NCBI GenBank assembly: GCA_016295145.1
Contig: JAEDLR010000015.1
Location: 1-33,439 of the forward strand
Length of the DNA stretch: 33,439 bases
Direction: 5' to 3'
Source of the DNA: Oscillospiraceae bacterium
Lineage (GTDB): Bacteria > Bacillota > Clostridia > Oscillospirales > Ruminococcaceae
This document shows positions 15,850 to 23,960 of the stretch, in pieces. The notes beneath the pieces are model-generated. The model was given only the letters and a program-made list of their open reading frames with translations. It was not told the DNA's origin and made no database searches. Position 1 is the stretch's first letter. Every line of letters begins with the position of its first letter. Both the position numbers and the translations under genes were made by a program.

Positions 15850-16944
15850 CTATCTGACTGACATTTTGTACTCTCTTTGAAGCCGCTTGCGAATGGTTTC
15901 GCAGACAGTCACGGTAATGTCATCGAGGGTATCCCGTTTCAATGCTTCGATATACGGCGTTTCCAGTGCATCATGGACGGTCAGGGCATCCTGCAAAACC
16001 GTCACGGCACGTGCTTTCAGCAGGGTGGCGTTCTGATCGGCAAAGCGGTGCAGGGTACGCTGCCTGCGCAGAATCTCCGCATCATAGAACCGCTTCAGCG
16101 AAATCTCCGTCAAAGGCGATGGGATCTTCTCGCCAAGCATATGCTCACTGAGAATAGCTAGCTTGCACTGGGGAATCAACAGGTGAACAGGCTGCATCCG
16201 GGGCAGCGTCAGGCAACGGCTTGCAATACAGGATACGCCGCTTTGGGTCAGAATTGCAGCCAATGCATCAATGAGGTTGCACGCTGCGGCATGGTGGGAA
16301 TCCCGCAGCAGCACCACGCCGTAATCCGGGGGCAGAAAAAGCTGATCGCCCTGTGGCGTGATTGCGCTGCACTGACGGTAGCATATCTGCCCCGACTGAC
16401 CCTTTCTCTGGGATACCTTGGGCATCAGCCGCTTGCTCATGCGCTTTGCATAGGCAGAAAGCTTCTCCTGCTGCAAAGCCTGCATACCGATCTCATAGGA
16501 AATCGACTGCATAGCAGATACCGCGGTCAGAATGCTTCTGCACTGCTGATGCAAGGCACCGTTTTCGGCGGAGCGTGCCTTGATTGTCGCCGCCTTTTCC
16601 ACTAGTACCAAGGGATCCAGTGCCTGTGCCATATCCACCAGTTCACCCGTGACATAGGGCAACGGGGTACTCATCTCGTGGGGGGCGGTCGCATCGGCGA
16701 TGAACACACCGCGCTCCTCCAGCACCACAGCATCCAGGGAGCGAGGATCCGATGCGCAATGATACACCGTGACCTCCTCATCGGCAAACATCGATGCCAC
16801 AGTACGCATCAGGGTAGATTTGCCAGTGCCCGGCCCGCCTTTCAGCAGGATGCCGTATTTTCCTTTTTGCTCTGCTGCAAAATCCGAGGTAAAACCGTTG
16901 GGCGATGCCCCACCGAGAAAATATCTGCTAACCAAAAAAACCAC
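15850..16944 (-). CDS. P-loop ATPase of unknown function (PRK06851-like)
   Basis: About 364 aa. Walker A GGPGTGKST lies at residues 37-45 after a short RYFLGGASPNGF lead. The remainder suggests a second nucleotide-binding half, but I cannot place its motifs with confidence. It resembles a conserved Firmicutes ATPase family without established function. No ATG lies before Walker A; the start is either GTG at 16944 or TTG at 16935. Both sit in or next to a long RNA hairpin and its U-run (see leader feature), so expression is probably controlled by this structure. No terminator is seen after it before the dockerin promoter. Confidence 0.7.
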   Translation of the reverse strand: MVFLVSRYFLGGASPNGFTSDFAAEQKGKYGILLKGGPGTGKSTLMRTVASMFADEEVTVYHCASDPRSLDAVVLEERGVFIADATAPHEMSTPLPYVTGELVDMAQALDPLVLVEKAATIKARSAENGALHQQCRSILTAVSAMQSISYEIGMQALQQEKLSAYAKRMSKRLMPKVSQRKGQSGQICYRQCSAITPQGDQLFLPPDYGVVLLRDSHHAAACNLIDALAAILTQSGVSCIASRCLTLPRMQPVHLLIPQCKLAILSEHMLGEKIPSPLTEISLKRFYDAEILRRQRTLHRFADQNATLLKARAVTVLQDALTVHDALETPYIEALKRDTLDDITVTVCETIRKRLQREYKMSVR

Positions 16945-17015
16945 CGCTTTCCATATGATTTTCTACCGCAACCCTTGTCACGGATTGCCTTATCATATGC
17001 AAAAACAGTGGTTTT
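16934..17015 (-). promoter_or_regulatory. Structured leader/attenuator at the start of the ATPase gene
   Basis: On the minus strand the arms 17015-16992 and 16959-16937 form a stem of about 23 bp. Two non-identical pairs are U·G wobbles that only work in minus-strand RNA, with one small bulge. Inside sits a 7-bp apical stem (GCAAUCC / GGGUUGC). The 3' arm runs straight into seven U residues, as in an intrinsic terminator, and contains the only purine-rich ribosome-binding candidate plus the GTG. It follows the transglutaminase gene (stop at 17050). It could be simply that gene's terminator, but its position over the next start suggests regulation. Confidence 0.6.
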
Positions 17016-17049
17016 GCTACTATAACAGATCAAAAAGCTTGTTTTCCGA

Positions 17050-18501
17050 TCAGTGAATGTATTTTGCGTACAGAATACCCAGCACAAAAACAATCAGGAT
17101 GCCCCACACCAGATACAGCGCCCCTTTGGATACGCCGCGATGCTGCTCCGCTGCGGTGGTATTGATTGTAGCAGATGTAGTTTCCTCTGTGGAAGATACC
17201 GACTGGCCATGGCTTGCGGTAGTCTCTACGGCAGTATCGGCAGAGGATGTGTCTTGTTCGGTACCTGTGGTGCTCTGGATGATTTCATGCTCCGTGGTTG
17301 TTTGTGCGGAGGTAGAGGGCGGTTTCTGTCGGTGCAACAGATCTGCCATTTGCTGTTCATACGCCTGTAATGACCCATCATCGCATTTTGGGGTATACTC
17401 CACCGTAAACCGATGATTTCCGCCGCTTTGTGCAAGCTGCTCTTTTGCGCTGGGGGCATCCCACAGCGTGGCATTGGCAACAGGATATGCATCACGGTTC
17501 CATGTATGGGTCTGTGCCAACTGTGTATCGCTGAGCAGAAAATAATCGTGGGTAAGCCGGTCTATTCCGTCATCGCCCACAGGATCGTCCCATGTGGTAT
17601 CCACATGATAATACGCGCCGTCTATGAAAAGGATATTCCACGCGTGGGACTCTCCGGCTACCCCTTCCGCATAGAGGCAATCCACCCCTGCAATATCCAT
17701 CAGCAGCTGATAGGCTTCGGCGTAGCCCTCGCATACGGCAGAACGGTTGCACAATGCACCGTACGCCGAATGATTCTCCTCACGGTATCCCTCTTGGCTG
17801 TATGTGCAGCGATTCACAAGGGCATCATGGGCAAGCAAAGCCATCACCACATCCTCTGCGCCCTCATAAAACAGAGAGCCCGCAAGACGGATGGCTTCTT
17901 CCTCGGCGCGCTGCTTATAGCGGATCAGCTTGTCATGCTCCACGCTGTACTGAATGGTCAGGGACATATACAGCATTTCGGTATAGCTGTTGCTCCAGAT
18001 CTCCCAACTGAACGCAGAGAGCATGGTGCGCGCAAGAACGGAACTGCTGAATACATGATCGAACACACTGCCAAAATCTGTATTGCGCATGGAGTCCGGC
18101 ATCATGATATGCAATTCCTCGCTGCTGGCAATGGCTGCTTCGGTAACCACCGCCTCAAATGCCTCTACCGTATCCACGGAGAGCACGGGCAAGAACGCAT
18201 CGTCACGATACTCCATGGTCATAGAGATGGTATCGCCGTGGATGGCACCCTCATACCCCTTGAATATAAAGCCCAGCAGCGGATATACACAAAGCACCTC
18301 GGAAAGCATGGTATCCACAGGTGCAGCTTGTACCTCAATGGTGGTTTCGCGCTCATACAAAGCCACTGCAAGCGCATCGGCGGAAGAAACCGTCCGTGCT
18401 TCCGCTTCTGCACGGGGCACAGGCAGAGAAAGCAGCAGCATACACAGTATACAAAACATACAAAGCGAAGCGCAGACACATCGCTTGATGAAGCTCTGCA
18501 T
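17050..18501 (-). CDS. Transglutaminase-like cysteine-protease-fold protein, membrane-anchored
   Basis: 483 aa. GAGGAGG precedes the ATG. Residues 1-34 are a signal peptide. The transglutaminase-like core has Cys257 (SAVCEGYAEAY), His286 (GESHAWN) and Asp301 (YHVDTTWDDP), the complete catalytic triad. A Ser/Thr-rich linker (about 385-455) is followed by a single transmembrane helix and a short AKYIH tail, so the domain is displayed outside the cell. Such proteins are thought to be proteases or peptide-modifying enzymes. It is the last gene of the operon, 36 bases after rsmI. Confidence 0.85.
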   Translation of the reverse strand: MQSFIKRCVCASLCMFCILCMLLLSLPVPRAEAEARTVSSADALAVALYERETTIEVQAAPVDTMLSEVLCVYPLLGFIFKGYEGAIHGDTISMTMEYRDDAFLPVLSVDTVEAFEAVVTEAAIASSEELHIMMPDSMRNTDFGSVFDHVFSSSVLARTMLSAFSWEIWSNSYTEMLYMSLTIQYSVEHDKLIRYKQRAEEEAIRLAGSLFYEGAEDVVMALLAHDALVNRCTYSQEGYREENHSAYGALCNRSAVCEGYAEAYQLLMDIAGVDCLYAEGVAGESHAWNILFIDGAYYHVDTTWDDPVGDDGIDRLTHDYFLLSDTQLAQTHTWNRDAYPVANATLWDAPSAKEQLAQSGGNHRFTVEYTPKCDDGSLQAYEQQMADLLHRQKPPSTSAQTTTEHEIIQSTTGTEQDTSSADTAVETTASHGQSVSSTEETTSATINTTAAEQHRGVSKGALYLVWGILIVFVLGILYAKYIH

Positions 18502-18537
18502 CGTCGATACGCCACCTCCTCACACAGCATGATCTGA

Positions 18538-19380
18538 TTAAGCTTCGGATTCGTCCATGAGTTTTCGGTAAAGTTCCCGCTTGGATATCCCCGTTTCAGC
18601 CGCTATCTCCCGGCAGGCATCAGCGGCACGGGCACCCTGTGCCACCCGCGCACGCACAAGGGATAGGGCAGTTTCCGCAGTCATTTTCTCATCGGCCTCC
18701 GGTGCAGAAGCGCCTGCCACCACCAGTACAAATTCGCCTCTGGGGGGTATGCTTTCGTAATGAGCAAGGGCATGGGCAAAGGTGGTTTTTACCACCTCCT
18801 CATGAAGCTTGGTCAACTCTCTGCACAGCGAAAGAGAACGCGCACCGCCGAATACCGCCGCCATATCTTTTAACGTATTGATGAGCTTGTGGGGCGCTTC
18901 GTAAAAGATCATGGTGCGCGTTTCGTGCTTTAATGCCGCAAGATGTGCATTGCGTTGTTTTTTGTTGACGGAGAGAAATCCCTCAAAGCAGAATCTTGTG
19001 GTATCCTGCCCTGAAACCGCCAAGGCAGAGATTACCGCACTGGGCCCCGGCACCACCTGTATGGCAAGGTTTTCCGCCTGTGCCTGCAGCACAAGCTTTG
19101 CCCCCGGGTCAGAGATACAAGGCATTCCTGCATCGGTGACAACAGCAATGCTTTCCCCCTGCACAAGCCTTGCAATGAGTCCGTCCAGTACTGACTGAGT
19201 ACTGTGCTCATGGTAGCTGACCAGCGGTGTGTGGATGTCAAAATGGGTCAGCAGTTTACGGGTCACGCGGGTATCCTCGGCAGCAATGACTGCCACCGAT
19301 TCCAGAATCTCAAGCTGTCTTGCGGTGATATCGCCAAGGTTTCCGATGGGCGTGCCCACAACATACAAAACGCCGCTCAT
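18538..19380 (-). CDS. rsmI: 16S rRNA (cytidine(1402)-2'-O)-methyltransferase
   Basis: 280 aa. The start is the ATG at 19380 with AGGAG five bases upstream; it overlaps the trmN6 stop (ATGA). It begins with the tetrapyrrole-methylase-like motif LYVVGTPIGNLGDIT and contains AEDTRVTRKLL, GMPCISDPGAKL and FYEAPHKL, all characteristic of RsmI. It methylates C1402 in the decoding centre using SAM. The order methyltransferase then rsmI matches yabB and rsmI in Bacillus, though the GIY-YIG gene usually between them is absent. Confidence 0.95.
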   Translation of the reverse strand: MSGVLYVVGTPIGNLGDITARQLEILESVAVIAAEDTRVTRKLLTHFDIHTPLVSYHEHSTQSVLDGLIARLVQGESIAVVTDAGMPCISDPGAKLVLQAQAENLAIQVVPGPSAVISALAVSGQDTTRFCFEGFLSVNKKQRNAHLAALKHETRTMIFYEAPHKLINTLKDMAAVFGGARSLSLCRELTKLHEEVVKTTFAHALAHYESIPPRGEFVLVVAGASAPEADEKMTAETALSLVRARVAQGARAADACREIAAETGISKRELYRKLMDESEA

Positions 19381-20102
19381 AGGTACTCCTCCCCAAAATG
19401 GCAAAGCTGTGCCGCTTCTGCGGTCATGCCCTCGCCGCTGCGCATAAACAGGTTCGGCTCAATCTGCAAAAACGGCTGTGCGCCCTTTTTGCCCTCAATG
19501 AGAAACAGCCACGGTGCACTGCCGTGGGATTTACACACCAGCCGCAGGCGCTTTGGCTCGATGCCTGCCGTTCGCATAGCACACATCACATCGCAAAGAC
19601 GCTCCGGACGGCAGCAAAGGCAAAGCCTGCCGTGATATTTCAAAAGCCTTGCCGCAGATCTGCAAATATCCCCCATATCACAGGCGACCTCGTGACGGGC
19701 GATCTGCTTGGCAGAATCATGGGAAAGAATCCCTGCGCCTTCTGATTTATACGGCGGATTGCAGGTCACCAGATCCAGTTTACCGATGGGTGCGCCCTCC
19801 CATAACTCCTTTAGATCGGCGCAAATGGGGTGGATCCCCAGACTGCGATCACTTTTTTCTATGGCAAGCCGCAACTGTGCAATGGCCTGGGGCTGAATAT
19901 CCACGGCAAAGATCTCCTTTGGCGGCGCAATTCTCTGCATCAGCAGCGGTATGATACCGCAGCCTGTACCGAGATCACACACACGGTCCTTGGCACGGTA
20001 CTGCGAAAACCCCGTCAGCAGAAAGGCATCGGTGCCGAAGGTGTGGGTATCACTGCGGCAGACATACAGCCCTGCCTGTAAAAGTTCAAACTGCACGCTC
20101 AT
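19377..20102 (-). CDS. tRNA1(Val) (adenine37-N6)-methyltransferase-like protein
   Basis: 241 aa. A Rossmann methyltransferase with SAM loop VCDLGTGCGIIPLL (41-54), acidic VDIQP (67-71) and the N6-adenine catalytic motif NPPY (115-118). It is closest in layout to TrmN6/YabB. The ATG overlaps the stop of the upstream 54-aa ORF (ATGA), and its stop overlaps the rsmI start. No independent strong ribosome binding site is seen, so it depends on coupling to that small ORF. Confidence 0.9.
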   Translation of the reverse strand: MSVQFELLQAGLYVCRSDTHTFGTDAFLLTGFSQYRAKDRVCDLGTGCGIIPLLMQRIAPPKEIFAVDIQPQAIAQLRLAIEKSDRSLGIHPICADLKELWEGAPIGKLDLVTCNPPYKSEGAGILSHDSAKQIARHEVACDMGDICRSAARLLKYHGRLCLCCRPERLCDVMCAMRTAGIEPKRLRLVCKSHGSAPWLFLIEGKKGAQPFLQIEPNLFMRSGEGMTAEAAQLCHFGEEYL

Positions 20103-20263
20103 CCAAACAGATCCATGGACAAATAATGCTCGCCACTGTCGGGGAACAGCGTCACAATCAGCCTACCCGCCATTTGGGGCTGTCTGGCAAGCTTTGCATA
20201 CTGCTCCGGCATCCGCAGGGGCGTATGCCCTGTGAGCGCGGAAAAGCTACGGTAAATGTTCAA
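20099..20263 (-). CDS. 54-aa internally deleted cysteine synthase remnant (mini-CysK)
   Basis: Too short for usual gene finding. It reads from TTG at 20263 to TGA at 20099. Residues 2-18 (NIYRSFSALTGHTPLRM) match the start of cysteine synthase (IxxSxxxLxGxTPL). Residues 22-54, including GRLIVTLFPDSGEHYLS, match its extreme C-terminus (VxxLPDSGERYLSTxLF). The intervening roughly 250 residues, including the PLP lysine, are missing without a frameshift. AAAGGGG precedes the TTG. The start overlaps the tsaD stop (TTGA) and its stop overlaps the trmN6 start (ATGA). The frame and both couplings are therefore intact, although no enzyme activity is possible. Confidence 0.7.
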   Translation of the reverse strand: MNIYRSFSALTGHTPLRMPEQYAKLARQPQMAGRLIVTLFPDSGEHYLSMDLFG

Positions 20264-21303
20264 GCGGGGTTCCCCTTTCTCTCAAAGGAATAGGATTCGC
20301 CGTGCAACGCTTTGGATGCCATTGCATTCAGGCTTTCATCGGCAGTGATGCCTGCAAGATAATTATAATACGCTTGGGATGCGATCATGGCGGCATTGTC
20401 ACCGCAAAGATCAACGGTGGGCATATACAGCGTGATGCCCTCTTTTTCGCAGGCGGCGGCAAGCTTTGCTCTCACACCGCTGTTTGCCGATACGCCACCG
20501 GAAAGCGCAACGGTTTTGTAGCCGTACTCCTTGGCGGCAGCGATGGTTTTCTCGGTCAGCACCGACGCAATGTTCTCCTGTAATGCCGCAGCAAGATCGT
20601 TGCAGTTGATTGCCTCATGCACCTGCTCTGCATGGTGCAGCAGATTCACCACAGCAGTTTTCAGCCCGGAAAAACTAAAATCATAGGGGCTGCCCTCCAT
20701 TTTGGGCTTGGGAAGTGAAAAGGCATCGGCATTGCCCTGCTGTGCGGCACGGTCGATGTGTAATCCCCCGGGATAGGGAAAAGACATGGCACGGGCGCAT
20801 TTATCGAAGCACTCCCCTGCTGCATCATCCCGGGTTCTGCCAATGGTCTGAAAGACGGTGTAATCGGCGACGGCTGCAATACGGGTATGTCCGCCGCTGA
20901 CGATGAGTGCCAGATAGGGCGGCTTCAGATCAGGGTGCAGCAGATAATTTGCAGCCGCATGGCCCTCTGTATGATGTACGGGAATCAACGGTTTCCCCGT
21001 TGCCAGTGCAAGGCCCTTTGCAAAGCTCACACCCACCAGCAGCGCGCCGATGAGTCCCGGTGCAAAAGTCACACCGATGGCATCGACCTCGTCCAGCGTC
21101 ATATCTGCCTGCCGCAGCGACTCCTCCACCACATACAAAATATTCTCACAATGGCGGCGCGATGCCAGTTCAGGCACAACACCGCCGTATTGTTTATGCT
21201 CCTCCGCCTGGGATGCAATCACATTGGAAAGAATCCGTCTGCCGTCCTCAACAATGGCGGCAGCGGTTTCATCGCAGGAGCTTTCAATTGCCAGTATCCG
21301 CAT
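20260..21303 (-). CDS. tsaD: tRNA N6-adenosine threonylcarbamoyltransferase
   Basis: 347 aa from ATG 21303 with AAAGG upstream; the frame is open 53 codons further into ttcA, but the conserved N-terminus MRILAIESSCDET fixes the start. It transfers threonylcarbamoyl to A37 of ANN-decoding tRNAs. The metal motif HTEGH (111-115) and the nucleotide motifs SGGHTR, FSFSGLKT and SGGVSAN are visible. The gene overlaps the end of ttcA by 20 bases and the start of the mini-CysK ORF by 4. Confidence 0.97.
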   Translation of the reverse strand: MRILAIESSCDETAAAIVEDGRRILSNVIASQAEEHKQYGGVVPELASRRHCENILYVVEESLRQADMTLDEVDAIGVTFAPGLIGALLVGVSFAKGLALATGKPLIPVHHTEGHAAANYLLHPDLKPPYLALIVSGGHTRIAAVADYTVFQTIGRTRDDAAGECFDKCARAMSFPYPGGLHIDRAAQQGNADAFSLPKPKMEGSPYDFSFSGLKTAVVNLLHHAEQVHEAINCNDLAAALQENIASVLTEKTIAAAKEYGYKTVALSGGVSANSGVRAKLAAACEKEGITLYMPTVDLCGDNAAMIASQAYYNYLAGITADESLNAMASKALHGESYSFERKGNPA

Positions 21304-22138
21304 TTTGCCTTTCACCTGCCGTATCTGCACTTTGGTTTTTCCGTTGTTCGTCCATGATATAAAACCGCGATGGCTTACCGTTGGTTTCCGGGTCATCTGC
21401 CGAAAGATTGCGGTGATAGGTAAGCCCGCCCCAGCCGTCCACATTGGCGCGGCGCATAGCACCGAACACTCTGGTTTTGAAGCCGGCGTTTTCCTTTTCC
21501 TGTGCGCGTATGAAATCCTTCATGGTTTCCCGGCTGGTATGGCCGTCTACAGGGCAGCGGGAACAGATAATCTCAGGGACATTTGCTTTTGCCGCACGGC
21601 GGATTTCACGCTCAGGGGCGAAGCTCAGGGGGCGTATCATGGTGATATCCTTGCGCGAGAGATAGGATTTCGGTGCATAGCAGCCGATTCTGCCCTCAAT
21701 AAACAGGTTCATCAGAAAGGTTTCCAGTGCATCGTCGTTATGATGCCCCAGCGCAAGCTTGTTGCAGCCCAGTTCACGGGTGGCATCATGAAGCGCACCC
21801 CGGCGCATTTTGGCGCACAGGCTGCACGGGTGCGTCTCCTTACGGGATTCAAACACAATGCTGCCGATCTGCGTGCGCAGGATATGATAGGGCACGCCCA
21901 ACTGCGCACAATACTGTTCCACGGGAGAATAGTCGGTAGGAATGCCGTCAAACTGCAAATCCAGTGTGACAGCAACCAGTTCATAATCATACAGCCCAAA
22001 GCGCTGAAAATCCCGCAGGGCACGCAGCAGCACCAGGCTGTCTTTTCCGCCCGAAACGCCCACTGCGATGCGGTCACCGTTTTGTATCAGGTCATACTCA
22101 TGCACAGCACGGCGCAGGTAACCGAGTATCTTCTGCAT
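21284..22138 (-). CDS. TtcA/TilS-family tRNA thiolation-type ATPase
   Basis: 284 aa. The PP-loop motif SGGKDS lies at 29-34, and the paired CxxC motifs CSLC and CSRC of the TtcA group are present, as is LGHHNDDALETFL. TtcA-type proteins adenylate and thiolate C32 of tRNA with an iron-sulfur cluster. The exact tRNA target in Clostridia is uncertain. The tail after about residue 250 is low-complexity and hydrophilic. GAGGA precedes the ATG; the gap to the upstream stop is 14 bases. Confidence 0.88.
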   Translation of the reverse strand: MQKILGYLRRAVHEYDLIQNGDRIAVGVSGGKDSLVLLRALRDFQRFGLYDYELVAVTLDLQFDGIPTDYSPVEQYCAQLGVPYHILRTQIGSIVFESRKETHPCSLCAKMRRGALHDATRELGCNKLALGHHNDDALETFLMNLFIEGRIGCYAPKSYLSRKDITMIRPLSFAPEREIRRAAKANVPEIICSRCPVDGHTSRETMKDFIRAQEKENAGFKTRVFGAMRRANVDGWGGLTYHRNLSADDPETNGKPSRFYIMDEQRKNQSADTAGERQNADTGN

Positions 22139-22152
22139 CGCCGGTTCCTCGC

Positions 22153-23361
22153 TTAGCGGCTCAGCAGACGCTGCATAATGGTATACCCCGGCGCAACGAG
22201 CAGACCGGTCTGCTTTGCAGTTTCCTCGTTGAACTCTGCCACGCCCTCCTGTGCTTTTTCACTGTCATAGATGAAGAAGGGCACAGCATCGTTGGTATGG
22301 GTCATCAGGCAAAGGGGCGTGGGGTGATCGGGGGTAACCAGCACGCGGTATGCGCCCATCTCTGCCAGTGCGCTGCACACGGGCTGCAAAACCTTCTGGT
22401 CAATGAGCTCAATGGATCGCACCTTGTTTTCAGGCTCGTTGCGGTGGCCGCACTCATCGGGGGCTTCCACATGGATGTACACCAGATCGGCACCGCCACG
22501 GAACGCCTCGATGGCGGCATTTGCCTTGCCCTCAAAATTCGTATCCAGATAGCCCGTTGCGCCCTCCACCTGAATCACCTGCATATCGGCAAATTTACCG
22601 ATGCCCTTGAGCAAATCCACCGCAGAGATCATTGCACCATGTACGCCGTACTTTTCGTAGAAATTCTCAAGCTGTGCGCGCTTGCCCTCGCCCCAGAACC
22701 ACACGCTGTTGGCAGGTCGCAGCCCCTTTGCCATTCTCTCCTTGTTCAGAGGATGATCCTTCAGCAGCTCGTAGGACTTCTGCATCATGGCATAGAGTTT
22801 TGCCGCATTGGGGTGCGTGGGCAGGTACTCCCGAACGGGCTTGCCGGTAATATCGTGGGGGGCAGTGATCTTGCCCAGATCCAGCGTACCCTTGTGCCAG
22901 ATCAGGCAATGGCGGTAGCTGACACCGTTATAGAGTGCAAACTCCTCGTTGTTGAAATGCTCCGCCAGATACTTGACCAGCACGGCAGCATCCTCAGTGG
23001 AGATATCCCCTGCGCAGTAATCCACGATGGTTTTGTCGGCGTAGTCGGGCTCATCGGTCACTGTCACCAGATTGCAACGCAGGGACACATCGTCGTCTGC
23101 CATATCAATGCCGATGCTGCCTGCCTCCAGTGGAGAGCGTCCGGTATAGCAGGCAGCCGGATCATAGCCCAGCACTGCAAGATTTGCCACATCACTGCCG
23201 GGTTTCATGCCATCGGGCACGGTTTTGACAACGCCCACCTCTGCCTTTTGGGCAAGAGACTGCATAAAGGGTGCCTTTGCCATCATCAGGGGCGTTTTAC
23301 CGCCGAACTGTTCCACGGGATAATCTGCCATACCGTCACAGAGCATTACAAGATACTTCAT
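22153..23361 (-). CDS. Cofactor-independent phosphoglycerate mutase-like protein (COG3635)
   Basis: 402 aa from ATG 23361 with GGAGG upstream; the frame continues 31 codons further but without a match. Alkaline-phosphatase-superfamily motifs are visible: MLCDGMADYP (metal and start of fold), KPGSDVANLAVLGYD (nucleophile Ser), EAPDECGH and TPDHPTP. It belongs to the archaeal-type mutase group that TIGR02535 labels a proposed homoserine kinase, so either 2,3-phosphoglycerate mutation or homoserine phosphorylation is possible. It heads the operon. A TATAAT-like -10 lies at 23401-23406 with only a poor -35 (TCTTTG). Confidence 0.85.
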   Translation of the reverse strand: MKYLVMLCDGMADYPVEQFGGKTPLMMAKAPFMQSLAQKAEVGVVKTVPDGMKPGSDVANLAVLGYDPAACYTGRSPLEAGSIGIDMADDDVSLRCNLVTVTDEPDYADKTIVDYCAGDISTEDAAVLVKYLAEHFNNEEFALYNGVSYRHCLIWHKGTLDLGKITAPHDITGKPVREYLPTHPNAAKLYAMMQKSYELLKDHPLNKERMAKGLRPANSVWFWGEGKRAQLENFYEKYGVHGAMISAVDLLKGIGKFADMQVIQVEGATGYLDTNFEGKANAAIEAFRGGADLVYIHVEAPDECGHRNEPENKVRSIELIDQKVLQPVCSALAEMGAYRVLVTPDHPTPLCLMTHTNDAVPFFIYDSEKAQEGVAEFNEETAKQTGLLVAPGYTIMQRLLSR

Positions 23362-23423
23362 AAAAACCTCCTTAGTGTATGTACCATATGCGCTATATGA
23401 ATTATATGAAAAAGATGCATTTA

Positions 23424-23460
23424 CAAAGAAAAACGGGATGAGTCCCAGACACACCCCGTT
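23424..23460 (-). terminator. Terminator of the Cys-rich small-protein gene
   Basis: AACGGG (23432-23437) and CCCGTT (23455-23460) form the stem; on the minus strand a TTTTCTTTG tract follows. It separates this gene from the apgM operon. Confidence 0.65.
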
Positions 23461-23478
23461 CTATGCAAATCCGACCGA

Positions 23479-23790
23479 TCACGCTTTGGCGTCGTCCTTA
23501 GCATCTGTTTCTTCCGTTTCGTCCTCGGCTGCATCCTCGGCAGCTTTGCTTACAGAATCCGCCTCGGTTGCTGCATCATCGGCTGCATCCTCGCCAGGCT
23601 GTGCGTCTGCATCGTCCTCGCAGATATCGCAAACACCGCAGGTATCGCAGCAACACTCATCATCATATTCGTCCATTTCGTCTGCGTTATAGCAGCAGGA
23701 TGCATTCTGCTTGCGCTTTGTCAGTGCGATTGCAACCGCTGTACCTGCGGCGGCAGCGGCAAGCAACGCAAGAATTGTCAATTTCTTCAT
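23479..23790 (-). CDS. Small acidic Cys-rich membrane-anchored protein, function unknown
   Basis: 103 aa. Residues 1-23 are a hydrophobic signal/anchor, followed by a basic KRK stop, then a Cys cluster (CCYN ... ECCCDTCGVCDIC, eight cysteines) and a very acidic Ala/Asp/Glu tail. GAGGAA precedes the ATG. The cysteines could bind metal or form disulfides. I do not recognise a family. It has its own promoter and terminator, so it is monocistronic. Confidence 0.8.
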   Translation of the reverse strand: MKKLTILALLAAAAAGTAVAIALTKRKQNASCCYNADEMDEYDDECCCDTCGVCDICEDDADAQPGEDAADDAATEADSVSKAAEDAAEDETEETDAKDDAKA

Positions 23791-23897
23791 TTGAATTCCT
23801 CATTTCTCCGCATGCACAAGTATGGAAAGCAGCCCCACAAGGACACCCTCCGCAGTTGACCGTTGCTTATGCGGTGTACAACGGCTCTGACAAAGTT

Positions 23898-23926
23898 ATT
23901 ATACCACAGTTGCAGCAATATTTCAA
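23898..23926 (-). promoter_or_regulatory. Promoter of the Cys-rich small-protein gene
   Basis: On the minus strand -35 TTGAAA (23921-23926) and perfect TATAAT (23898-23903) at 17-base spacing, roughly 110 bases upstream of the start. Confidence 0.75.
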
Positions 23927-23960
23927 GTGTTTTTTCAGAATTTTATGGAAAAAAGCCCAC

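Noticed and set aside
19381..19404. Earlier start for rsmI
   Set aside because: The extra eight codons lie in the trmN6 coding region. The ATG at 19380 has AGGAG at good spacing and the family-typical N-terminus.
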